Shown here: positions 45,213-58,263 of the stretch, piece by piece
Layout: each line of letters starts with the position of its first letter
How positions within the stretch are numbered: the stretch's first letter is position 1
From: Pseudo-nitzschia pungens
Taxonomy: Eukaryota > Bacillariophyta > Bacillariophyceae > Bacillariales > Bacillariaceae
Length of the DNA: 64,000 nucleotides
Reading direction: 5' to 3'
NCBI GenBank assembly: GCA_037355855.1
Contig: CM074765.1
Coordinates: forward strand, 744,001-808,000
Position numbers and translations under genes: made by a program
Notes under the pieces: model-generated
Database searches by the model: none
Told to the model about the DNA's origin: nothing
The model's input: only the letters and a program-made list of their open reading frames with translations

Positions 45213-45864
45213 TTAGTTGCTGCTGTTGTTGGCAGCGGCAGCTTCCTTCTTGGACTTTTCTTTTTCCTTGTCCTTGGCGCGCTGCTTTTTGCGCTTGAGC
45301 TTCTTTTTGAGGCGCTGTCGCTCCTCCGATGGCGTGTCCTCGGGAAGGTTGGCAATGTATTCCGCGAGCTCCTCGATCGACATGGATTCTCCTTCTTCGT
45401 TGCTTTGTTCTTGTTGCTTTTGCGGATACCGCGCCGCCATGGCGGCCCGGACGGCCTCCTCGTATCGGGCCTTGAGCTCTTCCAGCCACACCTCCGTGAC
45501 GGTCTGCAGCCACTCCTCCCGGAACTCCTTGTCGTACCACTTTTGCGTGAATTCCTTCATGGCCTGCAGCTTTTTCTTGGCGTCCTCGGTGGACGGGAGG
45601 GGAATCTCCATGTCCTTGTATTCCTCCTCCGTGTGGTATTCCAGGAGCATCTTGCGAACGTCGGCCGCCAGCCTGCTTGGAGGTGACCTGGAGCTGGAGC
45701 TTGCGCTTGGCCTCCGATCGGTCCTGGTGGGCCTGGAGGCCGGCCTGGCCCAGGAGTTCCGTCTTGTGGTTGCCCGTGGCGTACTTGCTGGTCCGGCCGG
45801 ATCCGCCGGTCTGCTTGGCGCCGCCCCCGCGGAGGGAATTGGAGGAGTTGCGGGCGTCGGACAT
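45213..45864 (-). CDS. Hypothetical basic coiled-coil protein, one frameshift
   Basis: ATG 45864 begins SDARNSSNSLRGGGAKQTGG, a Gly/Ser-rich start, then TSKYATGNHKTELLGQAGLQ and a Lys/Gln helix. One skipped base near 45671 (GGCTGG context) moves to the frame that reads LAADVRKMLLEYHTEEEYKD, AKKKLQAMKEFTQKWYDKEF, EEWLQTVTEVWLEELKARYE and a strongly basic tail (RQRLKKKLKRKKQRAKDK), ending NNSSN before TAG. Predicted about 216 residues, mostly helical. No named family is recognised. The basic C-terminus suggests nucleic-acid or nuclear association. Pentamer repeats (GGTTC)n lie about 70 bp upstream of the start. Confidence 0.6.
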
Positions 45865-46554
45865 GGTTGCTGTGTTGTGTTGTGTTGCGGTGGTTGTGGA
45901 TGTATAGATGGTTCGCTTTGTTTCGGTTCGGTTCGGTTCGGTTCGGTACGGTAGTATGATTTTTGATCTGATTTGATTCGAATCGAGTCCAATTGAGTTG
46001 TTTGTTGCGTTGCGCAGTGATTGATCTGCTTTGGTTTGGTTCGGTTCGATCGTTGATGGCCTGCAGTCGGATTGGAATCTTTCGTTATTGCTGTATCGAA
46101 TACGAAGTAAGTTACAAGTAGAAAATAACGGCAGAGTAAGCCTTAATGTCGAATGCCGAAAGCATGCCCAAGTTAGATGATTTTCATGACGATGATCGAT
46201 GATGATTTTTTGGTTCCGAACCCGAACGCCAACAGTTGTCGAAAATTAGTGGTTTTTGCGTGAACGTCTGGCCTCCATCGGTTTTTTCTTCTTCGTAGAA
46301 CGCAACTGCAACATGCAACACACTCTTAGTAACCAGGAAACACGTAAACCGTTCGCGTACCAGTGCCGGTAGTTGTGTTTGTACGGCAAGTCTTACGTCC
46401 GAGTTGTTCGGTTCAACACGAGTTGGGCACTGAACCGCGATATCGGTGCTTACCGAATTCAATCGCGATCAAACAAACTCCGCTAGCTCATAAGAATACT
46501 TGCAGTTGTTGAATCGAAATAATAACAACAACAATAATAGTACCGTATATCACC
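45865..46554. other. Divergent intergenic region
   Basis: Holds GGTTC pentamers (about 45928-45953) near the 45864 start, then AT-rich spacer. A weak copy of the CAACAGTTGTCGAAAATT arm core lies near 46230. No gene is recognised. Confidence 0.45.
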
Positions 46555-46962
46555 ATGAACCCCCGAAGGCAACGACGCAGCCGCAACGCCGGCAAGACGA
46601 ACCTCGACGATCTCGACGGAGCCCTCACCAGCATGATCGGTTCCCACAACGAGGTCAAGATGGTCGTCGATCCCGCCGAGGAACGCCGCTTCACCATGCA
46701 CAGCTCGAACGATCTCAACGATTCGGGCCGCGGGGTCTACGCGAGTTCCCTCTTGAACAAGTGCAACGGATCTTCCCTCGATACCAGCGGGGGAGCCTTC
46801 ACCCACACGTCGGATTTCGAAAAGCACCAGGTCAACTACTCCGACACCAAGTACATCAAGCCGTGACGAACGGGGACCAAGTCCCAGATTCTTCCTCCCC
46901 AGACGGGCCACAAGCAAAACTCGGGCAAGGGAGGAAAGAACTCTCTCTACACCACCAAGTAA
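46555..46962 (+). CDS. Small hypothetical protein with an in-frame UGA before a 31-codon extension
   Basis: ATG 46555 follows ATCACC and opens 103 codons: basic start NPRRQRRSRNAGK, LDDLDGALTSMIGSHNEVK, VVDPAEERRFTMHSSNDLND and DTKYIKP, then TGA (46864-46866). In the same frame the sequence continues RTGTKSQILPPQTGHKQN and SGKGGKNSLYTTK for 31 codons to TAA (46960-46962). The extension resembles real protein (Lys/Gly/Ser, no low-complexity repeat). The stop context is UGA followed by C, the leakiest kind known in eukaryotes. It could be readthrough, a CGA-to-TGA mutation or chance. No family is recognised. Confidence 0.55.
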
Positions 46963-48379
46963 TCTTGCAAAAGAACTTGTGTTGTTTGAGGGAGAGGGAG
47001 AAATAGAGAGAGAAAGGGTCTTTTCTTTCTTGGGTCTTTCTGGGAAGATTCACCTGGGTGAATCATCAATCCGTCACACAACAACCATCAACGGACGTAT
47101 TTGATCACCGAAACGCAACAACTCATAGCCAAAAAAAAACGATTCGTGGCTAGCGTTGTTCGCGCTTTGGGTGATTGACGCGTCACACAACGCAACGCAA
47201 CGCATCGCTCGAACCAATCTCCAACGGAAAAAGGACGAGGACGGCATCGATTTCCTCGGAATGACGCGATTTGTGGTTTGCTCTCGTTCCACGGATTGGA
47301 ACGAGGAAACACGGAGCGCCGAAAAAGCGGGAATCCTTTCGTTTTTCGTGGTCCTTTTTCCAACCGGTTCTGCGGCAGCTGCTGCTGCTGCTGCGGTAGG
47401 GGACACCGCCTCCACCGTGCGAGAGCGTTCCGTGGCCCCGAGCGGTGAAATAAACTTGAGCGACACGACGCGCTCGATCATCGGCCGCTTCCTCGGAATG
47501 ACGCGGATCGGTTGTTCCGTTCCTTTCCTCTCGCGGACCGCGCCACTCCCGTACTTTGCGCACCCGGTGTTCTGCAAAAGCAGGCGCACGAACTGCGCTC
47601 GAGCGCGGCGGGTGGCGCATCCGGAGACGGGAAGGAAACAACCATCCGCTGACGAGAAGGATTTGGTCGATCGGTGCGTCGGGTCTCGCACCGGCACTAA
47701 AGAATTATACATTATAATAATATTATTACAGTTTAACATTAAGTAGAACGTTCAACCTGTGGGTCGGGAGCAATGGTCTATGAATGCGTTCCCCACAACA
47801 CAACAAGTATTATGGGCATCGGTGTTGGGATTGCTGAGTTTCTTCGCCGGCGTCTGAGAGACAGAGAGAAAGCGCCAAGAACATCAAATGCGAAGCACGA
47901 AGGTAGCTGTTTGGATTGGAGGTTGCGGGATACCACGTTTCTACGGTGACGAGAGCTTGCGGCGTTCCGATCGTGTCGGGTTTGCGGAGTCGAGAGAGCC
48001 GGTGAAATGTGCGCTCGGCGAGAGCTTCATTCGATATGCCCACACCACAGCATTCCTGACCTGCAACTACTGTAGCATTAGTATTCGTAGCATTGCTATT
48101 GTTAGTTCGGTTGGTCCGGTGGATGAATTCGTGCGTGCTCGTACGCAATGGGCCCGTCGATGCAAAACTCGTTGCCGAATGGACACTGTCCCGAACCAAA
48201 ACCAATCGGTTCGTGCTCGTGTTCGACCGCGCCATCGAGTGCGTCTGCAACGCAAGCACTCGCGAGCAACGCAGCAGGAGCAGCACAAGCAGGAGTCTCG
48301 GCGGCGGTTCGGTTTCTGTCTCGTTCGCTCGCTCGCTCGCTTTCTCGCTTTCTGGCAATTAGCTACCTCGCTCACTCGG
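46963..48379. other. Intergenic region with TGACGC-type motifs
   Basis: Contains a perfect palindrome TGACGCGTCA (47176-47185) and two identical 17-mers TTCCTCGGAATGACGCG (47252-47268 and 47489-47505). Open frames on both strands at 47074-47746 overlap completely. Neither has an ATG near its 5' end in a convincing context or any domain, so I treat this as regulatory or spacer DNA. Confidence 0.5.
47176..47505. promoter_or_regulatory. Candidate TGACGC (CRE-like) motif cluster
   Basis: One palindromic TGACGCGTCA and two 17-bp copies ending in ATGACGCG, 237 bp apart. TGACGC and TGACGT elements are known CO2/cAMP-responsive sites in diatoms. Whether these copies act, and on which gene, is inference. 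Confidence 0.3.
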
Positions 48380-50987
<2,608 letters not shown>

Positions 50988-51944
50988 TTCTGTGGGTGGT
51001 TTGGATGGATGGATCCGGTTGATTAGATCGTTCGAGAGGATTGGAATTGCAGAGAGTGGGAGATTTCCTCGAGGGGTTGTACCGTATTGTGAAGCGTGGC
51101 AATTTATTATTATTTTATTGTTGAGATTGTTGATGGAATATTCCGCTTAACTTACTGTTTTTGATTGATTCTTGGTGCTTGAGTTGATGATTCTCGTTTT
51201 TTGAGAATGAATGTGTCGGTGGTTCGCCTGGAACTTCGAGAAATGATGAAAAAGGACATGGGAACTAATTCTGGACCTTTTGGACAAACAGAAGAACGGC
51301 AGGAAATGTTTAGGGTAAGGTTTACTTTACCGGTAATTACCAGGAAGTTCTTGGTACCTGTACGAGTATGCACGGTACGTAAAGTAAGGTTACTCGTACG
51401 ACATGATACCCAACTAATTTTTGACCGACAACCGCGAAAGACGTCAAGCCATTTTTTTTTTTCAACATAACCTTAAGGTTACTCAATACTCTACTTGCAC
51501 GTAGGCTTACCGTACATACCGGTAGGACTTAATTATTTTTGAAAGGGGGGCGCGCTCGCTGTTCGCAAGCCGCATCGATTTCAAAAAATCGGTCGATCGC
51601 ATGACAGAATATACGGTACGAATGAAGAATGAATAATCAATAATCACCCTCATCAATCAGCGCGGAACACCGAGGAAGCAAAACAAACCAACCACCCGTC
51701 GCGACAGACCCACCGGCAACAGAACCCAAACCAGACCCCGTCTCGAGAATCAATACGTTAGTCGTACGTAAGTTACTGTGTTCGCGGCTGATTCGGCACT
51801 TTGCATCGCATCGCATCGCATCGAATCGTATCGTAAGTTCCGAGTCGGAACCTCAGCCGCCAAGCAATAGAATCGCACTGCACCGCACTGCCGGACGATA
51901 AAACTGTTTCGAATCAAACGAGCGAAGAACACCAAACCGAAAGA
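50988..51944. other. Divergent intergenic region
   Basis: Promoter DNA for PRP4 kinase (-) and the acidic coiled-coil gene (+). Dense in GTAAGGTTAC, TACCGGTA and CGTACG words at 51310-51520. GCATC pentamers lie at 51803-51833, about 110 bp before the next start. Confidence 0.5.
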
Positions 51945-52501
51945 ATGGAAGAAACGACAGTGTCGACGCCCCGTCGCGAAGAGTTGTCGCGGGAGGAGGA
52001 GGAAGAGCAGCAGCGGCATCAGCGGCAAGTGCCCCCCACGGAAGAGGACGAGGCCAACAAAGACCGCGAAACTAGCGGTGAAGGCAACAATGAAATGGTC
52101 GCTCAAGATACCAGCGAAACCGAAACCGAAGACGGGAACGAAGATGACGATGAAAACAGCAATGCAACTATCGTTCAAGACTCCAATGAAAGCAGCAATG
52201 ATCGAGACGGTGTCTCCCTCGCGGAAGGCAATGACAATGACGATGATGAGGGCACTAAAAAAGCGCCAACCATCCAAGAAGAAGCCCCCGCGAGACAAAC
52301 CGCAATCGAAACCGAAAATGTTACCGATGATTTGCGACCCATTCCCTCCTCCCTGGTGGACCAAGATCTTGCCGTCTTTGGTCGATTGAATGCCCAATTG
52401 GCGGACGCGTTTGCCGAACGAATCGAAGCTGCCATTGCTCGGGGAGTGGATTCCCTCCCGCTGCTCGATGACCACTGCTACCGGGGATCCAGCGAAAGTC
52501 A

Positions 52502-52535
<34 letters not shown>

Positions 52536-53417
52536 AGCAATAGCGCCGCCACCACCGGTAACGACAGCGACAGCAAATCGCCAAAGGAGCGATTGATCGA
52601 GACACTGCGGTACAAATTCGTCCGCAACGTGGACGTTCTGGAAGCCTATTGCGCCCACCACGTTCTCACCCTCCGAAAGCATCCTCCGGCGCGGCGGAAA
52701 CGAATCGTGGCCGTCCTGCGGGACGGTCCCACGGCCCTCGACCCGCCGCTCGACGCGATGGACGACGCGATGGACGAGAACGGAAGCGAAGACAACGGCA
52801 AGGCTTCCCCGCGGGAACACCACCAACCGCCGGCCTATCCCGGCAGCCCCTCCGCGATTCCGACTCCCGGGGAGCGCGAGAATCTTTCGCGGAATCTGGA
52901 TCGCCTTCGGGCCGAGATTGCTGCGGCGCGAAACCGGCGGAACGAGCTCGAGGCGGAGCTCGCATCGATTCGGCGCGCGGGGGACGCGGTGGCGGCGGTC
53001 GCCGAGACCCTCCGCGAGTCCTCCGAGACCGTGGAAAGGGTCCGGTCGAGGGTAAGCGGCCTGGTGGAAAGCAGCCGGGTCCTCGACCAACTCCGGGACG
53101 ATGCCGGGAGGCTCATGGGTAAGCTCGAAACCATCAAGCGGGAACGGGACCCCTCGGAACGCGAGAACCCCGGCGACGGCGAGAACAACAACAACGATCC
53201 GTTGGATCTCCTCGCGGCGGGAAGAACCATTGCCAAGCGACCCAAGAGCCTCGCACCGGCAATGGAGGCCTACCAGAAGGACCGGCGGGCGCTGGGACTC
53301 CTGAGCGATTCCACCAACGACGCGGATAGCACGAGCGGTCAACGCGGACTGGAACTCCTCAGGAGCGTCCGAAGAATGGTGACCGCCTCCGAGTCGGAGC
53401 AAGAAGGCGGTTCGTAG
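51945..53417 (+). CDS. Acidic, coiled-coil protein; possible Mis12-like kinetochore subunit
   Basis: 490 codons from ATG 51945, uninterrupted. The first 115 residues are Glu/Asp/Asn-rich. A helical unit follows (DLAVFGRLNAQLADAFAERIEAAI), interrupted by a poly-Asn run, then RLIETLRYKFVRNVDVLEAY and CAHHVLTLRKHPP. The spacing and N-x-D-x-x-E-A-Y pattern resemble the Mis12/Mtw1 family, in which an N-terminal helical domain contains NFDKFE-Y. This is a pattern impression only. Residues about 305-400 form a heptad-rich coiled coil (LSRNLDRLRAEIAAARNRRN, ELEAELASIRRAGD), again as expected for a kinetochore rod. Alternatively it is an unrelated coiled-coil protein. Confidence 0.65.
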
Positions 53418-54911
53418 GGCACAAAAGGGGGTGGGGACAAGAAGTAGTACTAGTAGTATGCTCGTGAGACGATGGATTTGTGTTTGCGGACAGGAGAGGC
53501 AAGAACTACTACTGGGATGGCAAATCATTGTGTGATGGACCGCCTCGTCTGCTACTATTGGTTCGAGAGTGGTCGCTGCCATATCTGGATACATTTGGGG
53601 ATACAACTCCGTTGGGGAGATTTGGGTTGGGACGAGAAAGCATGAAACAAAGCGTGATACGATGGATCAGCATCAAAATATTAGTACTACTACGTATACT
53701 AGTAAATAAGTACGACGTAAGAAGAATACTATCAATGTTAGAAGAAGATCATGATAACCCTTGCCTGCTTATGCATTCAGCGTACATATTGGATACACGT
53801 AGCATCCCATCTTTTGTTGAAAAGATCTGATACGCATGATGAGATACCGGTAAGGTTACCGGTAGATGAGAAGGCGACGTGAGATGTGAGATCCCGAGTG
53901 AGTGAGTGAGTGAGTGAGTCGCAAGATGAGGGAAGGTTGATTTTAAGATTACCTCGGAGTAAGGATCTTATTTTTTTTTTTTATACCTATCGTAATTTAC
54001 CCTAAACACAAGTGTACTGTATGAGTAGGATAAAACTTACTCGTTCGTACCAAACCGCACCGCAGGGGTGACCCCTGCCGCACCGTGCCTCTGACTTTTC
54101 CAGGATTTTCTCCAGTCGTGTCTGTCCAATTTTTTTTTTTGAATCGAGAGTCCCGGTTGGTTTGAAAAATTAGATCGTGTCAATCGAATGAATTCTACAC
54201 ACGAGTGCTTACTCGTGCTTCGTAATTCCTATCCGATGTCGTTCTACGGTACGTTCCATACCGTACCTGGTAATTTTTACGCGCCAGTTTATTGTTTCTA
54301 CGGACATAATTTCGCCGGAAATAACCAATGGAGTCAGTCTTCCTTTCGAAGCCTCCAAACGGATCAAAAATTATCCCAGGGTATGTTGTACGTGGGATTC
54401 CGTACATTTGTACTGCCGTAAGATGATTCGTTTTACCGCGTTTCGAAATGTCGACTCGCTATTTTAACCGTAACTGTCTACGTAACTTACTCGTACGGTA
54501 CGTGGAATTCGCTTGATTCGATACTGGATATAATTGGCCTCGAATCAAATTCACGCTTCATTCCGAGTTCTTTCAATCCGATGAGTAACTTAAGCGTATC
54601 TCTGGATGACTTGCGATCGACTCCGCGGAATGTACTATTGATTTTTTGGTTTTGGTGAAGCATGCTTGGCGCAAAAAGAACAAGTTACCTTCCCGTTAGA
54701 CTTCCGGCGCCATCACATACATCATCAGTGACACCATCCAATCCATCCCGCGGCGTGGCGAGATAGTAGTTGATTGGTATCTGTCCAACCGGTCCATCAC
54801 CAACAAATTCACCGGTACGGTACAAGCAACATTCCCATCGAAGCAACAACAAGATACTACGTCCGAGTACGGTGCCAAACGTAACGTACCGGTACAGCGA
54901 GAACAGAGAAC
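53418..54911. other. Intergenic region
   Basis: A GAGT tetranucleotide run (53897-53919), T11/T10 tracts (53971, 54130), TACCGGTAAGGTTACCGGTA at about 53846-53864, and further GTACGTAC words. The overlapping opposite frames at 54188-54421 have no domain. Confidence 0.5.
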
Positions 54912-55409
54912 ATGCCCTTTTCGGATCTGGAACGCTATCTCTTTCCCGTCAACGCGTGCACGTTCGGCCTGTGCCAGGTCGGGTCGTACGATCACAACGA
55001 GACCGACGAGGAGGAGGTCCAGGAGGTGGCACCGGGTGCGGTTGGGGCCGCATTCCACCACGAGGATCCCCCGTCCCCGGTCGCCGCCGAACCCAAGCGC
55101 GTTCGCTTCGATGAATCGGAACCCGTCATCGAGTACTACAATTATCCCGTCGGGATCCGAAAGAAACGGAACCTGAAGCGGAGGATACTCCAAAAATCGG
55201 CCGAGCAGCGCCACGGGGGCCGAAGCAACCACAATCGCGGCAACGGGTACAAAGAGACGCACAACCACCATCATCATCACCACTCGGACGGATCCGTGAG
55301 TCCCGTGCGCCGGCACATTTCGTCGGCATCGTCGTCGTCGCCCCTCTCTCGGAGGAGCGGCCGCCGCAGGCGAAAGGGCAACATGGTGTCAACAATTTTT
55401 CTCCCGTAA
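54912..55409 (+). CDS. Hypothetical small protein with His run and basic C-terminus
   Basis: 165 codons from ATG 54912 in GC-rich DNA with coding-like third positions. Features in order: PFSDLERYLFPVNACTFGLC, an acidic stretch, VAAEPKRVRFDESEPVIEYY (an RVRF-type PP1-docking-like motif followed by DESEP), YPVGIRKKRNLKRRILQ, a run of six His (HNHHHHHH), and a Ser/Arg-rich tail (PLSRRSGRRRRKGNM). The RVRF plus downstream acidic residues suggest a protein phosphatase 1 regulator, similar to GADD34-type or inhibitor proteins. That is inference from a four-residue motif. GAATC pentamers start about 30 bp after the stop. Confidence 0.6.
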   Translation: MPFSDLERYLFPVNACTFGLCQVGSYDHNETDEEEVQEVAPGAVGAAFHHEDPPSPVAAEPKRVRFDESEPVIEYYNYPVGIRKKRNLKRRILQKSAEQRHGGRSNHNRGNGYKETHNHHHHHHSDGSVSPVRRHISSASSSSPLSRRSGRRRRKGNMVSTIFLP

Positions 55410-57103
55410 CAATCGCATCGGTTCGCTTTCCCGTGATGTCGAAATCGAATCGAATGAAATCGAATCGAATCGAGACCAATGGAACAACAACAACAGCAGC
55501 AGCAGCACCGCACACATGCCACCGTGGGTCTATGTGTGGGCCGAACCTTTCGTGCTTTGCCGTATGGTATCGAGCCGTGTCGAGACATTGGCAGAAGCAC
55601 GACCGGATCCAGAGCGATTGATTCGAGGTTCCGAGAAGGGTCAACCGTTACGTTATATGCCAGTTAATCAAACCCCCACCCTAAAACTAAGAACAACACG
55701 ATGGGATGTTGTTGCATGCCCGAGATGGCAAGGAAGGAATGAAGGAATCTGCCGGTTTGTCTGCGAGTTGTCCTCAACTCTGTGCAGCCCACTCCGTAGC
55801 CTCCCTGTTTCTACGGTGAATGGATGAATCGATCGATGATTCGGATTGTTCCACCAAACCACTTCTGCCACCGTATATAGTTTATACGACAACCTACAGT
55901 CGATTCGCATTATATAAGTAGATGCCTCTCCGAGAATGGGCCGAAGCCTGTAAAATCCAGGAATCTGTAACACCCGCCGAGAGACTCCAAATTCATATAA
56001 CGTCATACAGATGTGCCAAAGTAGTATAATATATAATAAATAATAGAATACATTGATACTATTTTCTGTAGAAGCTACTACCGTAATGTGCTTCCGCCTT
56101 TTGACTCCATCAAACAAGTTCTTAACTGGTGTTGTACTAGTACTACTAGTAGTATCCCTTCCGGTTTTGGATCTGAAATCATTGATAAAATGTTGGAAAG
56201 GAAATTTTGGATGAGGGCACTTTGATTCCCAGTTCCGTCTCGGTTTCTCTCTGGTGGAAGAGCCATGGTTTGTTGCCTTTGAATTCGGGCAGAATCTGCC
56301 ACGCTTCATCTATAGGCAAACATGATGTGAGATCCACCTCCATTATCAGCAACGATAGTCCCAAAATCTTTGTCGTTGCTTGTCCCTCGGAGGTAAAAAG
56401 TACATGTAGCCTGAGATCTACCACCACTAGTTGTAGTAACCGGTAATGCCCATTTGCGACTCACTATATTTGCCTCCTACAGTGATCCCAACAAGGTGAA
56501 ATCAGAAATCAATGATTTGGAGTAATTATTTTCTTGAGAAATTCATACCTTAAGTTAATTACTGCATTCTTCTTGTTGTGAGGATGTGTCTTCCGAACGA
56601 TGCATCCTTACTTATGGTATGTATGAAAGATATAGAGGGATGTTGATTTACATAGGAGTGGCACGCGCGCGCAGCATTGATTTGTATGCATTGACGTATT
56701 AAGTATTCTTTGAATTTGAATTTCGACGAACTCGATTTCTGATCCACTGAGGAGAAACACGAAACAGCCCCAACGAGTAAGGTTACGAACTCATACAGTA
56801 CCGTACAACAAAACGAACACGAAAAATCATCGAACAACAAATCGATCGAACCGCAGCCGAGTTTGTTGATGTCTGATGTCTGGGGACTAAAGATAACAAG
56901 CAACGCTTTTCACCGATTCACAGATTGAAGGTTACTTCTTAGCCAAAATACCCGTTCGGTTGTGAGTAGAAACAACGAGAAAGAGCGACAAACGAGGTAT
57001 CGAGAATGATCGATTTTCCATACACCGTTGACGATGGTAAGCACGACATGCCCTATTGAATTCTGATTACAGTAGATTGTTATTTTCCATCGAATGCTGC
57101 GAA
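55410..57103. other. Intergenic region with possible exon remnant
   Basis: GAATC pentamers at 55440-55474 and spacer. On the minus strand, 56427-56179 reads DLRLHVLFTSEGQATTKILG, then PIDEAWQILPEFKGNKPWLF and LGIKVPSSKISFPTFYQ, which has the look of real protein but no ATG or domain. It may be an exon or a gene remnant. Other frames at 55668-56309 and 56559-56903 are not supported. Confidence 0.35.
56179..56427 (-). pseudogene. Possible exon or gene remnant, unidentified
   Basis: An 82-codon stretch with balanced amino-acid use, preceded by candidate acceptors (ACTAG, CTCAG) at about 56400-56435, but with no donor, start codon or partner exon. Continuation after Q* could be in the next frame (NFLSNILSMISDPKPEGILL). 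Very uncertain. Confidence 0.2.
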
Positions 57104-57965
57104 ATGTCTGATTGTTCTCATTCGAAACGTTCTCGTCATTCGCCAAATACCACCCGACACCAAAACACGAAAAAAACATTCAGAACCGACCGAGGACTGG
57201 AAGGTCGAGCAGGTGATGCACTGGTGGTTACTGAGATCCAACGCCGAAAGTGAAGCGGAGTACGATAGAATTGTCGAGGGGCTTTCCCAGCAGCTGGAAG
57301 ATGGCAAGAAAGAATTGTGGGAAGCTCACAAAGAGGTTTCGCAAATCGTCGGAGACAACCAAATGGTAGACAACTGCAATACAAATGAAAACGAAAACAT
57401 TGAAAACCTGAACCAGAATTCCCGCAGCAATCAACTGCCACCCGTCGATATCGAAAAGAATAATGGCAAGCGACGAATTAGTGACAAACCAGAAGTGAAG
57501 CCCGTAGTAGCGGTAGCAGTGCCTGTGGCATCGACCAGACCCACGAGGAACCGCAAACCTCCTTCAACAGAAACTGCGGAGACAACGAATACCGCACCCG
57601 CATCGTCGACAGAAGATAAGAAACCCGATACGATCCACATTGACATTGTGGGAGGTCCCTACGAGGGAACCTTTTACGATTTGCAACCCAAAAGCCGAAG
57701 CCACTCGTGGCTCGGACGATCCTCCTCGGCGAAATTCAAAGACAGAGGTATTTCCCTCCCGCAGGATCTCGAGGTCAGCACATCCCACGGGCGCTTTGAA
57801 CTCAAGGCGGGAAAATTTTATTACACGGATGTTGCTTCGACCAATGGAACTCGCATCAACGGAGAGGAATGCGAACCAAACGCACCGTATGAACTGGCAG
57901 AGACGGGAACAACAATTGTAGCGGGACAAACGATCATGAAGGTTACACTTTTGAAATTGGCATAG
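57104..57965 (+). CDS. FHA-domain protein, probable N-terminal frameshift
   Basis: The C-terminal 110 residues are a clear forkhead-associated domain: IHIDIVGGPYEGTFYDL, HSWLGRSSSAKFKDRGISL, VSTSHGRFELKAGKFYYTD and ASTNGTRINGEECEP. They carry the GR, SxxH and NG signature residues for phosphothreonine binding. Before it lie a helical stretch (EYDRIVEGLSQQLEDGKKEL) and a Thr/Pro-rich linker. ATG 57104 (MSDCSHSKRSRHSP) opens a frame that joins the helix only if one base near 57236 is skipped. Otherwise translation could start at ATG 57216 (MHWWLL). FHA proteins act in DNA-damage, kinase or splicing-linked signalling. Which one cannot be told. Confidence 0.78.
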
Positions 57966-58263
57966 AGGAACTGCAAAACGTCGACCCCCATAACAATCAT
58001 TTTTAGGCTATTTGAAACTAGTTGTGAACAAGGCAATTGCCTGCTTTTTTTTCGATAAGGAAAGATCGACGAGCAAAACATTGTGCTCGGTAGATTTCCG
58101 ACGCGAACGGAATAGAACTACACGTACGAAATATACTGCTATGACAAGCGATTTGTTGTTCGGTAAACCAATCGAAAGGCTATGGCCGATGCCATGGTTT
58201 GGAAGGAAATGTTTAAAATTTTTAACAACCGAATCGCAAGTTTCTCGATGCTTTTCGTGAATA
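57966..58263. other. Short convergent spacer
   Basis: 298 bp between the FHA and EFTUD2 stops. Both 3' ends must be processed here. No repeat is seen. Confidence 0.5.

Noticed and set aside
47074..47746. Overlapping 196- and 221-codon frames on opposite strands
   Set aside because: They are complete shadows of each other, with no domain or convincing start. The repeated FLGMTR/RVIPRK peptides come from a repeated DNA 17-mer.
54188..54421. 77-codon frame and its antisense partner
   Set aside because: Short, overlapping on both strands, no domain, in AT-rich spacer full of GTA/TAC words.
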